The notes beneath the pieces were generated by a model, which was not told the DNA's origin, did no database searches, and was given only the letters and a program-made list of their open reading frames with translations. A program made the position numbers and the translations under genes. Source: Paracrocinitomix mangrovi (GTDB lineage Bacteria > Bacteroidota > Bacteroidia > Flavobacteriales_D > Crocinitomicaceae). From it: DNA of 64,000 bases. Position 1 is the first letter of the stretch. Every line of letters begins with the position of its first letter. Location of the stretch: the NCBI RefSeq assembly GCF_019740355.2, contig NZ_CP091819.1:3720001-3784000 (forward strand), written 5' to 3'. Positions 8,514 through 15,920 of this stretch are shown piece after piece.

Positions 8514-8933
8514 ATGAATGAAAAAGCATGTCCTAATTGTGGAAGTGAGCACTATATAAAAAGTGGTGTTGTCAACCATAGGCAAAGGTATAAGTGTAAA
8601 GATTGCAGCTATTTCTTTACTGTATTTAAGGATGGTAAGAAGATTGATGATTATTATGTCAATAAGGCGCTCCAGTTATATCTTGAAGGGCTTACTTACA
8701 GGGAAATTGAACGAATTCTAGGTGTTTCTCATGTCAGTGTAATGAATTGGGTAAAGAAGTATCGGGTTAAACGTCCGGAAAATACTAATTATCATCCTTC
8801 GTATCGCATCTTTAGTGCTACAGAATTATCTACTTACTTCAGTAATCCTGAAAACCTTAGAGGAGCAGGGAATATAGTGACTGAACTGGGAGATAAATTC
8901 ATGCTTATTAAATGGGAAAGATTTAGAGAATAA
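8514..8933 (+). CDS. Orphan IS1-InsA-like zinc-ribbon/HTH protein, probably a domesticated regulator
   Basis: 139 aa from the ATG (a GTG 36 bp upstream is in frame but lies in the repeat region). Residues 6-31 are a four-Cys zinc ribbon, C-x2-C...C-x2-C, with QRYKCKDC, as in the InsA half of IS1 transposases. Residues ~50-85 form a helix-turn-helix (LTYREIERILGVSHVSVMNW). The remaining ~55 residues are unassigned. No InsB/DDE catalytic domain follows in any frame, so it cannot be a working transposase. It is flanked by repeated TGCTAAA(T/C) sites and placed at the head of the porin-symporter genes, so a role as transcription factor for acetate uptake is proposed (inference). Alternative: decaying IS remnant. 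Confidence 0.72.
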   Translation: MNEKACPNCGSEHYIKSGVVNHRQRYKCKDCSYFFTVFKDGKKIDDYYVNKALQLYLEGLTYREIERILGVSHVSVMNWVKKYRVKRPENTNYHPSYRIFSATELSTYFSNPENLRGAGNIVTELGDKFMLIKWERFRE

Positions 8934-8940
8934 CTATATT

Positions 8941-8969
8941 ATTTAGCAAATAAATATAGCTGTTTAGCA
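8941..8969 (-). promoter_or_regulatory. Two inverted copies of the TGCTAAA motif before the porin gene
   Basis: ATTTAGCA (8941-8948) and GTTTAGCA (8962-8969) are reverse complements of TGCTAAAT/TGCTAAAC, 21 bp apart, in the 106-bp gap between the IS1-like gene and the porin start. With the two upstream copies they bracket the gene in inverted orientation. Confidence 0.5.
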
Positions 8970-9039
8970 TTCATCCGTAGTTTGTTTGAATTTAGTTGGG
9001 CCGACAACCAGCTTTTTAGTAATTGAAATTCAAATAACT

Positions 9040-10287
9040 ATGAAGTTTATGTTTAAACATTTTTCTACATATTTAGCAAGTATTGTAATACTTACAGTAT
9101 CTGCTAATAATGTGAAAGCGCAAACCTCCCCCGATATATACAAAGGAGGTTTAAAAGTAAATTTAAATGATGATGGATCTAAGTACTTTAGATTGATCTC
9201 CTGGGCGCAAATTCAGGCCATCTATGCTGATGGGGCTGGTTCGGCCAATTCAAATGTTACCCTTAATTTGAGAAGAGCAAGGGTGCTGATGTACTCTCAA
9301 ATCAGTAAAAAATTCTTAATTCTAACTCATTTCGGTCTTAACAGTCTAAACAGAAACACATTGAGTCCAACCGGAACAGGTCCAGGATCACAGTTGTTTT
9401 TTCATGATGTTTGGGGGCAATATTCAATAGGTGAGAATCATGCAGTTGGAGCTGGTTTACATTATTTCAATGGGATTTCCAGGTTAAATAATCAATCAAC
9501 CTTGAACATGATGACATTGGATAATAACAGACAATCGTGGGCTACAATTGGATTATCTGATCAATTCGCAAGACACTTAGGGGTGTTCGGAAAAGGATCC
9601 ATTGGTAAATTGCAATATCGTTTGGCTATCAATGATGCATTAACTAATACACTGGATACAAGAGATCCTGTATATGGAGGTTCTGCTGTTTATGCCGGAA
9701 AAAAACTAATTGGTTCTAGAACTGCTGGGTTCACTTATGCCGGTTACTTTGAGTATCAATTTCTGGATAAAGAGTCAAACTTCTTGCCTTATAAGGTTGG
9801 AACCTATGTTGGTAAGAAGAAAGTGTTAAATCTAGGTGCCGGTTTCTTCTTGCATCCTAACGGATCAGTAATAATGACTGATACATTGGGAACACTTGCG
9901 GGTGAGAATGTTGGAATATTTGCCGGAGATGTATTCTTTGAGTATCCAATTGGATCCAATAATTCGGCAATCAGTGCATATGCTACTTTTCAATACAATA
10001 ATTACGGGAGAGATTATTTGTATAGCGCATACGGAACAGGAAACATGATTTATGGACATTTGGGATATGTAGTTCCCGGAAAAGCAGAAAAACCTCGCTT
10101 ACAACCTTATGTATCCTATGCCTTAAACTCATATGATGCATCACCTGATAATAGAACTGTGCTTGGTGTAGGAACCAACTTATATCTCACAGGTCATCAT
10201 TCAAAACTAACGTTGGAGTATCAAAGGCAACAATTTGGCACAACTGTGGGCAATGCTATGACACTTCAAGCTATGATTTACCTATAA
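9040..10287 (+). CDS. Outer-membrane porin of the acetate locus
   Basis: 415 aa from ATG 9040, chosen because a signal peptide (FSTYLASIVILTVSANNVKAQ) follows; a TTG 54 bp upstream would place hydrophilic residues before it. The mature protein is rich in alternating aromatic/polar beta-strands and ends in LTLEYQRQQF...TLQAMIYL, typical of a barrel closing strand. It resembles phosphate-selective-porin (OprO/P)-like proteins. Only 11 bp separate it from the symporter small subunit, so it probably admits short organic acids through the outer membrane (inference). Confidence 0.78.
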   Translation: MKFMFKHFSTYLASIVILTVSANNVKAQTSPDIYKGGLKVNLNDDGSKYFRLISWAQIQAIYADGAGSANSNVTLNLRRARVLMYSQISKKFLILTHFGLNSLNRNTLSPTGTGPGSQLFFHDVWGQYSIGENHAVGAGLHYFNGISRLNNQSTLNMMTLDNNRQSWATIGLSDQFARHLGVFGKGSIGKLQYRLAINDALTNTLDTRDPVYGGSAVYAGKKLIGSRTAGFTYAGYFEYQFLDKESNFLPYKVGTYVGKKKVLNLGAGFFLHPNGSVIMTDTLGTLAGENVGIFAGDVFFEYPIGSNNSAISAYATFQYNNYGRDYLYSAYGTGNMIYGHLGYVVPGKAEKPRLQPYVSYALNSYDASPDNRTVLGVGTNLYLTGHHSKLTLEYQRQQFGTTVGNAMTLQAMIYL

Positions 10288-10298
10288 AAACACTTAAT

Positions 10299-10562
10299 AT
10301 GTCTGAAGATAAAACAAAAGCAAAAGCATATTGGAAAGAGAATTTAAGATACTTAACAATATTGCTAGTTATCTGGTTCCTGGTTTCATGTGGAGCCGGT
10401 ATCCTATTCAAAGATTACTTAAACCAATTCAGTTTGGGCGGATTTAAACTTGGTTTTTGGTTTGCTCAGCAGGGATCAATCTACGTGTTTGTCATACTCA
10501 TTTTTGTCTATGTGTATTTGATGAACAAACTAGATAAAAAGTACGGTTACGAAGAAGAATAA
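10299..10562 (+). CDS. DUF4212 small subunit of sodium/solute symporter
   Basis: 87 aa with two transmembrane helices (TILLVIWFLVSCGAGILF and GSIYVFVILIFVYVYLMN) and charged ends. This is the DUF4212 family that always precedes SSS symporters of the VC_2705 type; the pair probably forms one transport complex in the inner membrane. The large subunit follows after 27 bp. Confidence 0.9.
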   Translation: MSEDKTKAKAYWKENLRYLTILLVIWFLVSCGAGILFKDYLNQFSLGGFKLGFWFAQQGSIYVFVILIFVYVYLMNKLDKKYGYEEE

Positions 10563-10589
10563 TTATAAAAGAAATTAAAGATATTTATT

Positions 10590-12368
10590 ATGTCAGTTGA
10601 ATTATGGACTTGGATATTGGTAGGCGTAACATTCGCGCTATATTTTGGAATAGCCATTTGGGCTAGAGCGGGATCTACCAAAGAATTTTATGTTGCAGGT
10701 GGGGGCGTTTCTCCACTTTCAAATGGTATGGCTACGGCTGCAGATTGGATGAGTGCAGCTTCGTTTATTTCAATGGCCGGAATTATTTCATTCAGTGGTT
10801 ATGATGGCTCTGTTTACTTAATGGGTTGGACAGGTGGATACGTCCTCTTGGCCTTGCTGTTAGCTCCATATTTAAGAAAGTTTGGAAAGTTTACAGTGCC
10901 TGATTTTATAGGGGATAGATATTACTCTAATACGGCAAGAACAGTAGCAGTAATATGTGCCTTGATAGTTTCATTTACTTACGTTGCAGGTCAAATGAGA
11001 GGTGTTGGAATCGTGTTTTCACAATTCCTCCAGGTAGATATTGTGGTCGGTGTCATCATAGGTATGGCGGTTGTATTGGTGTTCGCCTTCCTGGGTGGTA
11101 TGAAAGGAATTACCTATACACAGGTTGTACAGTATTGTGTATTGATTTTTGCTTTCATGGTGCCGGCCATTTTTATTTCTTTTCAAATGACTGGAAATCC
11201 AATTCCTCAAATGGGAATGGGAGGCAGTACCTCAGATGGCGTCTATATACTGGATAAGTTAGATGCACTTCACACTGATCTTGGATTTAAAGAATATACC
11301 AGTGGAACAAAATCTACATGGGATGTATTTGCAATCACAGTTGCCTTAATGGTTGGAACGGCAGGATTACCGCATGTAATTGTTAGGTTCTTTACCGTAC
11401 CAAAAGTAAGAGACGCTAGAAAATCTGCAGGTTTGGCTTTGTTGTTTATTGCTATTCTTTATACAACAGCTCCGGCAGTAGCGGTTTTTGCCAGAACTAA
11501 TATGATTGAAACAGTAAGTGAAAAATCATATTCTTCAATGCCTAACTGGTTTAAAAACTGGGAAGAAACAGGATTGATCGCCTGGTCTGATAAAAATGGT
11601 GATGGTAAAATCCAATATGTAGCAGGTAATGCACTTGATGGTAAAAAACCTGAATTTTTAGAAGGTAGAGGAGCGTTTGGTGAAAGATTAGTAGCCAATC
11701 CTAATATGGCCGAAATGAATGAGCTTTATGTAGATAGAGACATCATGGTATTAGCCAATCCTGAAATTGCCGAATTACCAAACTGGGTAATCGCATTGGT
11801 TGCTGCAGGTGGATTAGCGGCAGCACTTTCAACAGCAGCAGGATTACTACTTGTAATCTCTACTTCTGTTTCACATGACTTGATTAAAAAACAAATTAAA
11901 CCAAATATTTCTGACAAAGGTGAGCTAATGGCAGCACGAATCAGCATATTAGTTGCAGTAATAGTGGCTGGATTGTTCGGCATTTATCCTCCCGGATTCG
12001 TTGCTGCCGTTGTCGCCCTTGCTTTTGGATTAGCCGCGGCGTCCTTTTTCCCGGCTATCATTCTCGGAATCTTTGATAAGAGAATGAACAAGCAAGGAGC
12101 AATTACCGGAATGGTTGTGGGTACTTCCCTAATGCTGTTCTACATGATCAGATTTAAAACAGGTTTGGTTGGAGTAATGGATCCTTTACCTGCCGAAGAT
12201 TGGTGGTTTGGAACATCACCAGAAGGTTTTGGTACCGTTGCAATGGTTGTCAATTTTGTCGTCTCCTTTGTGGTGTCAAGATTGACTGCAGCTCCACCAA
12301 AAGAGGTGCAAGAAATTGTTGAGGATATTAGAATCCCTTCAGGAGCAGGAGAAGCAGCTCAACATTAA
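10590..12368 (+). CDS. Sodium:solute symporter, VC_2705/ActP-like (probable acetate permease)
   Basis: 592 aa SSS (SLC5) permease with about 13 hydrophobic segments. SSS landmarks: the N-terminal GAGSTKEFYVAGG-like stretch, ATAADWMSAASFISMAGIIS in TM1-2, GTAGLPHVIVRFFTVP mid-protein, and GLAAALSTAAGLLLVIS. Residues ~300-390 form a hydrophilic insertion with a Ca-binding-like loop (SDKNGDGKIQY), characteristic of the VC_2705 subfamily. Pairing with a DUF4212 subunit and proximity to two acyl-CoA synthetases points to acetate or propionate uptake. A strong terminator follows. Confidence 0.88.
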   Translation: MSVELWTWILVGVTFALYFGIAIWARAGSTKEFYVAGGGVSPLSNGMATAADWMSAASFISMAGIISFSGYDGSVYLMGWTGGYVLLALLLAPYLRKFGKFTVPDFIGDRYYSNTARTVAVICALIVSFTYVAGQMRGVGIVFSQFLQVDIVVGVIIGMAVVLVFAFLGGMKGITYTQVVQYCVLIFAFMVPAIFISFQMTGNPIPQMGMGGSTSDGVYILDKLDALHTDLGFKEYTSGTKSTWDVFAITVALMVGTAGLPHVIVRFFTVPKVRDARKSAGLALLFIAILYTTAPAVAVFARTNMIETVSEKSYSSMPNWFKNWEETGLIAWSDKNGDGKIQYVAGNALDGKKPEFLEGRGAFGERLVANPNMAEMNELYVDRDIMVLANPEIAELPNWVIALVAAGGLAAALSTAAGLLLVISTSVSHDLIKKQIKPNISDKGELMAARISILVAVIVAGLFGIYPPGFVAAVVALAFGLAAASFFPAIILGIFDKRMNKQGAITGMVVGTSLMLFYMIRFKTGLVGVMDPLPAEDWWFGTSPEGFGTVAMVVNFVVSFVVSRLTAAPPKEVQEIVEDIRIPSGAGEAAQH

Positions 12369-12375
12369 ATTAAAC

Positions 12376-12415
12376 GGGAAAGACAGCTCTTTTTAGAGTT
12401 GTTTTTCCCATTTTT
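12376..12415 (+). terminator. Rho-independent terminator after the symporter
   Basis: 15-bp stem GGGAAAGACAGCTCT / AGAGTTGTTTTTCCC (two G-U pairs, no mismatch) with a TTTT loop and a following ATTTTT tract. It divides porin-DUF4212-symporter from the kinase-synthetase operon. Confidence 0.88.
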
Positions 12416-12432
12416 ATATAGATAAAGTATCC

Positions 12433-12627
12433 ATGAAAAAAAGACATGAACAAAAATTAGTAGTACTGGCTTTGGCCCTTTTTATTGGGTTAAATGTGCC
12501 GTTCATTCTAATTTTTGATTTTCAAGGTCATGTTTTAGGAATTCCGGTACTTTATTTATACATCTTTTTTGTGTGGTTAGTGTCCATACTCATTGCTTAT
12601 CGAATTTTATCTAGATTTTATGAGTAG
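12433..12627 (+). CDS. Small membrane protein preceding SLC5-kinase (CbrX-like position)
   Basis: 64 aa, two hydrophobic helices (LVVLALALFIGLNVPFILIF and LYLYIFFVWLVSILIAYRIL) with a basic N-terminus. Its last 8 bp overlap the ATG of the histidine kinase, implying translational coupling. A small hydrophobic protein in the same position, CbrX, precedes CbrA kinases in pseudomonads; relationship by sequence is not demonstrated. Possible role: folding or membrane insertion of the kinase transporter domain. Confidence 0.7.
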   Translation: MKKRHEQKLVVLALALFIGLNVPFILIFDFQGHVLGIPVLYLYIFFVWLVSILIAYRILSRFYE

Positions 12628-15334
12628 TGTTGGATTGATCATAATTATTGTGCTGTATCTGGCACTGATTTTCTTTATAGCTTTTTGGGCTGAGAAAAGA
12701 AAAAACAGTAGATGGGTCAATAATCCATATATCTATACATTGTCTTTAGCAGTATACTGTACGGCTTGGACCTACTACGGGAGTGTTGGTAAAGCAGCAA
12801 CTTCGGGAATTGAATTCTTGACAATTTATTTGGGTCCAATTATAGCATTGCCTTTATGGATAGTGCTGATGCGAAAGATCATCCGAATTTCAAAGAATCA
12901 CAATGTGTCATCAATTGCGGATTTTATTTCATTGAGATATGGTAAAAACAGAACATTGGGTGCAGTTGTAACAATTGTAGCCTTATTGGCAACAATACCA
13001 TACATCTCATTACAGCTAAAAGCTATTTCAGATACATTCCACATCATGACTGCCGGAAGTATTGAAAGTGGCAATAACATCCTTTACGATTCTACCTTTT
13101 ACATTGCATTAATACTTGCAGTTTTTGCAACATTTTTTGGTACACAAGCTTCTGATGCAACAGAAAAGCATAGAGGATTAGTGGCTTCTGTGGCATTTGA
13201 GTCAATTTTAAAACTCGTATTCTTTTTAATTATTGGAGTGTATGTTTCATTTGTGATGTTTGATAGTCCTGCCGATATTTATAATCAGATTTCGAAAACA
13301 GAGAATTTTGAACAGTTAACTTCTTTTGGAGGTGTAGACAATGCTTTTAATTGGATGTTTTTAATCGTATTGTCATTCATGGCTATCTTTTTACTACCAA
13401 GACAATTTCAGGTTGCCGTGGTAGAAAATTCAAGGGAAAAACATCTTAAAAAGGCTATTTGGTTGTTCCCGCTTTACCTACTGCTGTTTAACGTTTTTGT
13501 AATCTATATTGCCTGGGGAGGGAACCTTATTTATGGAGATGCATCTAATGCAGAATATTATTCATTGTTGATTCCTTTAGAAAGTGGAAATTCATTCCTG
13601 GCTCTTTTAGTCTTTTTAGGTGGATTTTCAGCCGTGATTTCAATGGTAGTGGTTTCAACCTTGGCCTTGAGCACCATGGTGAGTAATAATCTTATCATTC
13701 CGTATGGATTCTTAGGAAAATTCATTCAAGGTCAAACAGATAGTAATACCAAGTCAATTAAAAATATCAGACGAATTTCAATCTTCTTGATAATTGCGTT
13801 GGCGTATTTGTTTTTTGTGAGCTTTTCAGTTCAAATTCCATTAATCTCTATAGGCTTGATGGCTTTTGTAATTGTTGCCCAATTGGCTCCTTCTTTCTTT
13901 ATTGGGCTATATTGGAACAGAGGATCTGCCAAAGCTTCAATTATTGGGATTATTATAGGCTTGTTAATCACGGTTTACACTTTTGTTTTACCTTTTGTCA
14001 TTGAAGCATTTACTGGTGATAATTCATTTACGTTATATGGCCCTTTTGGAATTGAAATTTTAAAACCTCAGGCACTTTTTGGTCTTGATTTTATGGGACC
14101 AACAGCACATGCTTTTTTCTGGAGTTTAACTTTTAATACCTTGACCTATTTTATTTTGTCTTTAACGGCAAAAGGAAATTATAGGGAACGAAATTTTGCT
14201 GAAATCTTTATCGACCCAAAAAACTATACAAATCTACAGGACAATGCACTTGTTTGGAAAGGTGAGGCTTATGTTGAGGATATCAAAAATGTATTGAAAA
14301 AATTTCTGGGTGAAGCTCAAACAAATAGAGCATTGGATCTATTTTTTAAAAAGTATGACTTGCCAGCAGATACGCAAATGGCAGATGCCAGATTAATTAA
14401 TTTTTCTGAAAAGTTGTTGGCCGGTAGTATTGGTGGTGCCTCAGCTCAAATTCTAATTTCTTCTGTTGTGAAAGAAGAAGAAATCAGCTTAATAGAAGTG
14501 CTTAAAATTCTAGAGGAATCTAAAAAGACAATTGATAGCAATAAGATATTAAAAGACAAGTCTGATGAATTACACAATTTGGCAGAGCAATTAAAAGCTG
14601 CCAATTCAGAGTTATTGGTCAAAGACAAACAAAAAGACGAGTTTTTAGATACAGTAGCTCATGAGTTAAAAACCCCAATAACCGGAATCAAAGCAAGTAC
14701 AGAGTTATTGATTGAAGATATTAATGAAATGCCTGAGGAGTTGAAAACTCAATTTCTTATCAATATTCTGAATGATTCAGATAGACTATCAAGGTTGATT
14801 AACAACATTCTGGATTATGAAAAACTATCTACAGGTAGAGAGGAGTTAGACTTAGAATACCAAAATATTAAAACAACCATTAATAAGGTTTATCAAAGTC
14901 TGCAAACTATTGCAACTAATGTAAATTGTGAAATCAAATTAAAAAGCGAAGCTGATTTCAAATTGTATTTTGATGAGGACAGAATTACTCAAGTATTGAC
15001 CAATCTATTGTCAAACGCAATTAAGTATGCAGATAAAGAAAATGGGATCATAGAAGTGGATTACCGTCAGGAGTTTGATAAACTCTATGTATCAGTTGCA
15101 GATAACGGAAGTGGTGTTCCTGATGAAGACGTAAAATACATTTTTGATAAATTTTTCCAATCGCATCATCAAAACACTATTAAGCCTAGTGGTAGTGGAT
15201 TTGGATTAGCAATCTGCAAGCAAATTATAGAAAAACACAACGGATCAATTTGGTACGAACCAAGCGCTTCCGGAGGTGCCAAAATAACATTTAATATACC
15301 TGTTACTAAACAAAGCCAAGAAACAAATGAGTAA
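12620..15334 (+). CDS. SLC5-domain sensor histidine kinase, CrbS/CbrA type
   Basis: 904 aa from ATG 12620; an upstream TTG is less likely because ATG gives the coupled start. Residues 1 to ~510 are a complete sodium/solute-symporter (SLC5) domain with about 13 helices. Then come a linker resembling the STAC region, a short coiled coil (ILKDKSDELHNLAEQLKAAN) and the kinase core: H-box FLDTVAHELKTPITG with phospho-acceptor His681, N-box VLTNLLSNAIKYAD, G1 DNGSGVPDEDVKYIFDKFF, G2 GSGFGLAICKQIIEKH. CrbS-type kinases sense acetate or related solutes and control acs/actP. It overlaps the response-regulator gene by 8 bp. Confidence 0.9.
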   Translation: MSSVGLIIIIVLYLALIFFIAFWAEKRKNSRWVNNPYIYTLSLAVYCTAWTYYGSVGKAATSGIEFLTIYLGPIIALPLWIVLMRKIIRISKNHNVSSIADFISLRYGKNRTLGAVVTIVALLATIPYISLQLKAISDTFHIMTAGSIESGNNILYDSTFYIALILAVFATFFGTQASDATEKHRGLVASVAFESILKLVFFLIIGVYVSFVMFDSPADIYNQISKTENFEQLTSFGGVDNAFNWMFLIVLSFMAIFLLPRQFQVAVVENSREKHLKKAIWLFPLYLLLFNVFVIYIAWGGNLIYGDASNAEYYSLLIPLESGNSFLALLVFLGGFSAVISMVVVSTLALSTMVSNNLIIPYGFLGKFIQGQTDSNTKSIKNIRRISIFLIIALAYLFFVSFSVQIPLISIGLMAFVIVAQLAPSFFIGLYWNRGSAKASIIGIIIGLLITVYTFVLPFVIEAFTGDNSFTLYGPFGIEILKPQALFGLDFMGPTAHAFFWSLTFNTLTYFILSLTAKGNYRERNFAEIFIDPKNYTNLQDNALVWKGEAYVEDIKNVLKKFLGEAQTNRALDLFFKKYDLPADTQMADARLINFSEKLLAGSIGGASAQILISSVVKEEEISLIEVLKILEESKKTIDSNKILKDKSDELHNLAEQLKAANSELLVKDKQKDEFLDTVAHELKTPITGIKASTELLIEDINEMPEELKTQFLINILNDSDRLSRLINNILDYEKLSTGREELDLEYQNIKTTINKVYQSLQTIATNVNCEIKLKSEADFKLYFDEDRITQVLTNLLSNAIKYADKENGIIEVDYRQEFDKLYVSVADNGSGVPDEDVKYIFDKFFQSHHQNTIKPSGSGFGLAICKQIIEKHNGSIWYEPSASGGAKITFNIPVTKQSQETNE

Positions 15335-15689
15335 AAAAATTGTGATAGTTGATGATGAGCCGAACATTGTTATGTCACTCGAATATGCCTTTAAGAAAAA
15401 AGGTCATCAGGTTTTTATTGCCAGAGATGGTTCTGAAGCCATAGAGATAATTAAGAAGGAATTGCCGGATGCTGTGGTGTTAGATGTTATGATGCCAAAA
15501 GTAGACGGTTTTAACACGCTCAAACAAATTAAGAACTCACCTGAATTAAAAAACTGTAGAGTAGTGTTCCTTTCTGCTAAAAACAAAGAAAGTGATATTC
15601 AAAAAGGATTGGATTTAGGAGCTGATAAGTACCTAACAAAGCCTTTTTCAGTGAAGAAAGTAATAACAGAAGTTGAAGAGCTTCTTTAA
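15327..15689 (+). CDS. Receiver-only response regulator (CheY-like)
   Basis: 120 aa, a single receiver domain: acidic pocket VDDEPN, phospho-acceptor Asp53 in VVLDVMMPKVDGF, Ser/Thr in VVFLSAK and Lys in KYLTKPFS. There is no HTH or enzymatic output domain, unlike CrbR or CbrB partners of similar kinases. The 8-bp overlap with the kinase gene makes it the likely cognate partner. The output must therefore run through another protein. Confidence 0.92.
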   Translation: MSKKIVIVDDEPNIVMSLEYAFKKKGHQVFIARDGSEAIEIIKKELPDAVVLDVMMPKVDGFNTLKQIKNSPELKNCRVVFLSAKNKESDIQKGLDLGADKYLTKPFSVKKVITEVEELL

Positions 15690-15700
15690 AATGATTGATT

Positions 15701-15916
15701 ATGAAGTTTAGTTTATCACCCTTGGTCTCTGACATAGTAATTTCGGTTTATGTCGTTTTAACCTTGGCATTGAGGTTTGTATTTGAATCAAGAACTAACC
15801 TAAGTCCGGGACTATCTATTGCACTGGGCGCTTGCTTCTTGGTAATTTTGTGGGTGTTGATCAAGGCAAAAGTCTTGAATCCAAATTGGTTCGGATTGTT
15901 TAATTCAAAAAAGTAA
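15701..15916 (+). CDS. Small two-helix membrane protein
   Basis: 71 aa from ATG 15701 (a TTG two codons earlier is possible). Two hydrophobic segments (ISVYVVLTLALRF and SIALGACFLVILWVLIKA) and a C-terminal LNPNWFGLF. Not recognised. It sits 11 bp after the response regulator and 4 bp before the first acyl-CoA synthetase, so it is co-transcribed with them. Confidence 0.6.
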   Translation: MKFSLSPLVSDIVISVYVVLTLALRFVFESRTNLSPGLSIALGACFLVILWVLIKAKVLNPNWFGLFNSKK

Positions 15917-15920
15917 GAAG

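Noticed and set aside
8478-8933. Intact IS1-family insertion sequence
   Set aside because: Only the InsA-like zinc-ribbon/HTH part is present; no DDE domain, no frameshift window and no target duplication could be found.
8986-9039. Upstream TTG start for the porin
   Set aside because: It adds 18 residues in front of a standard signal peptide that begins at ATG 9040.
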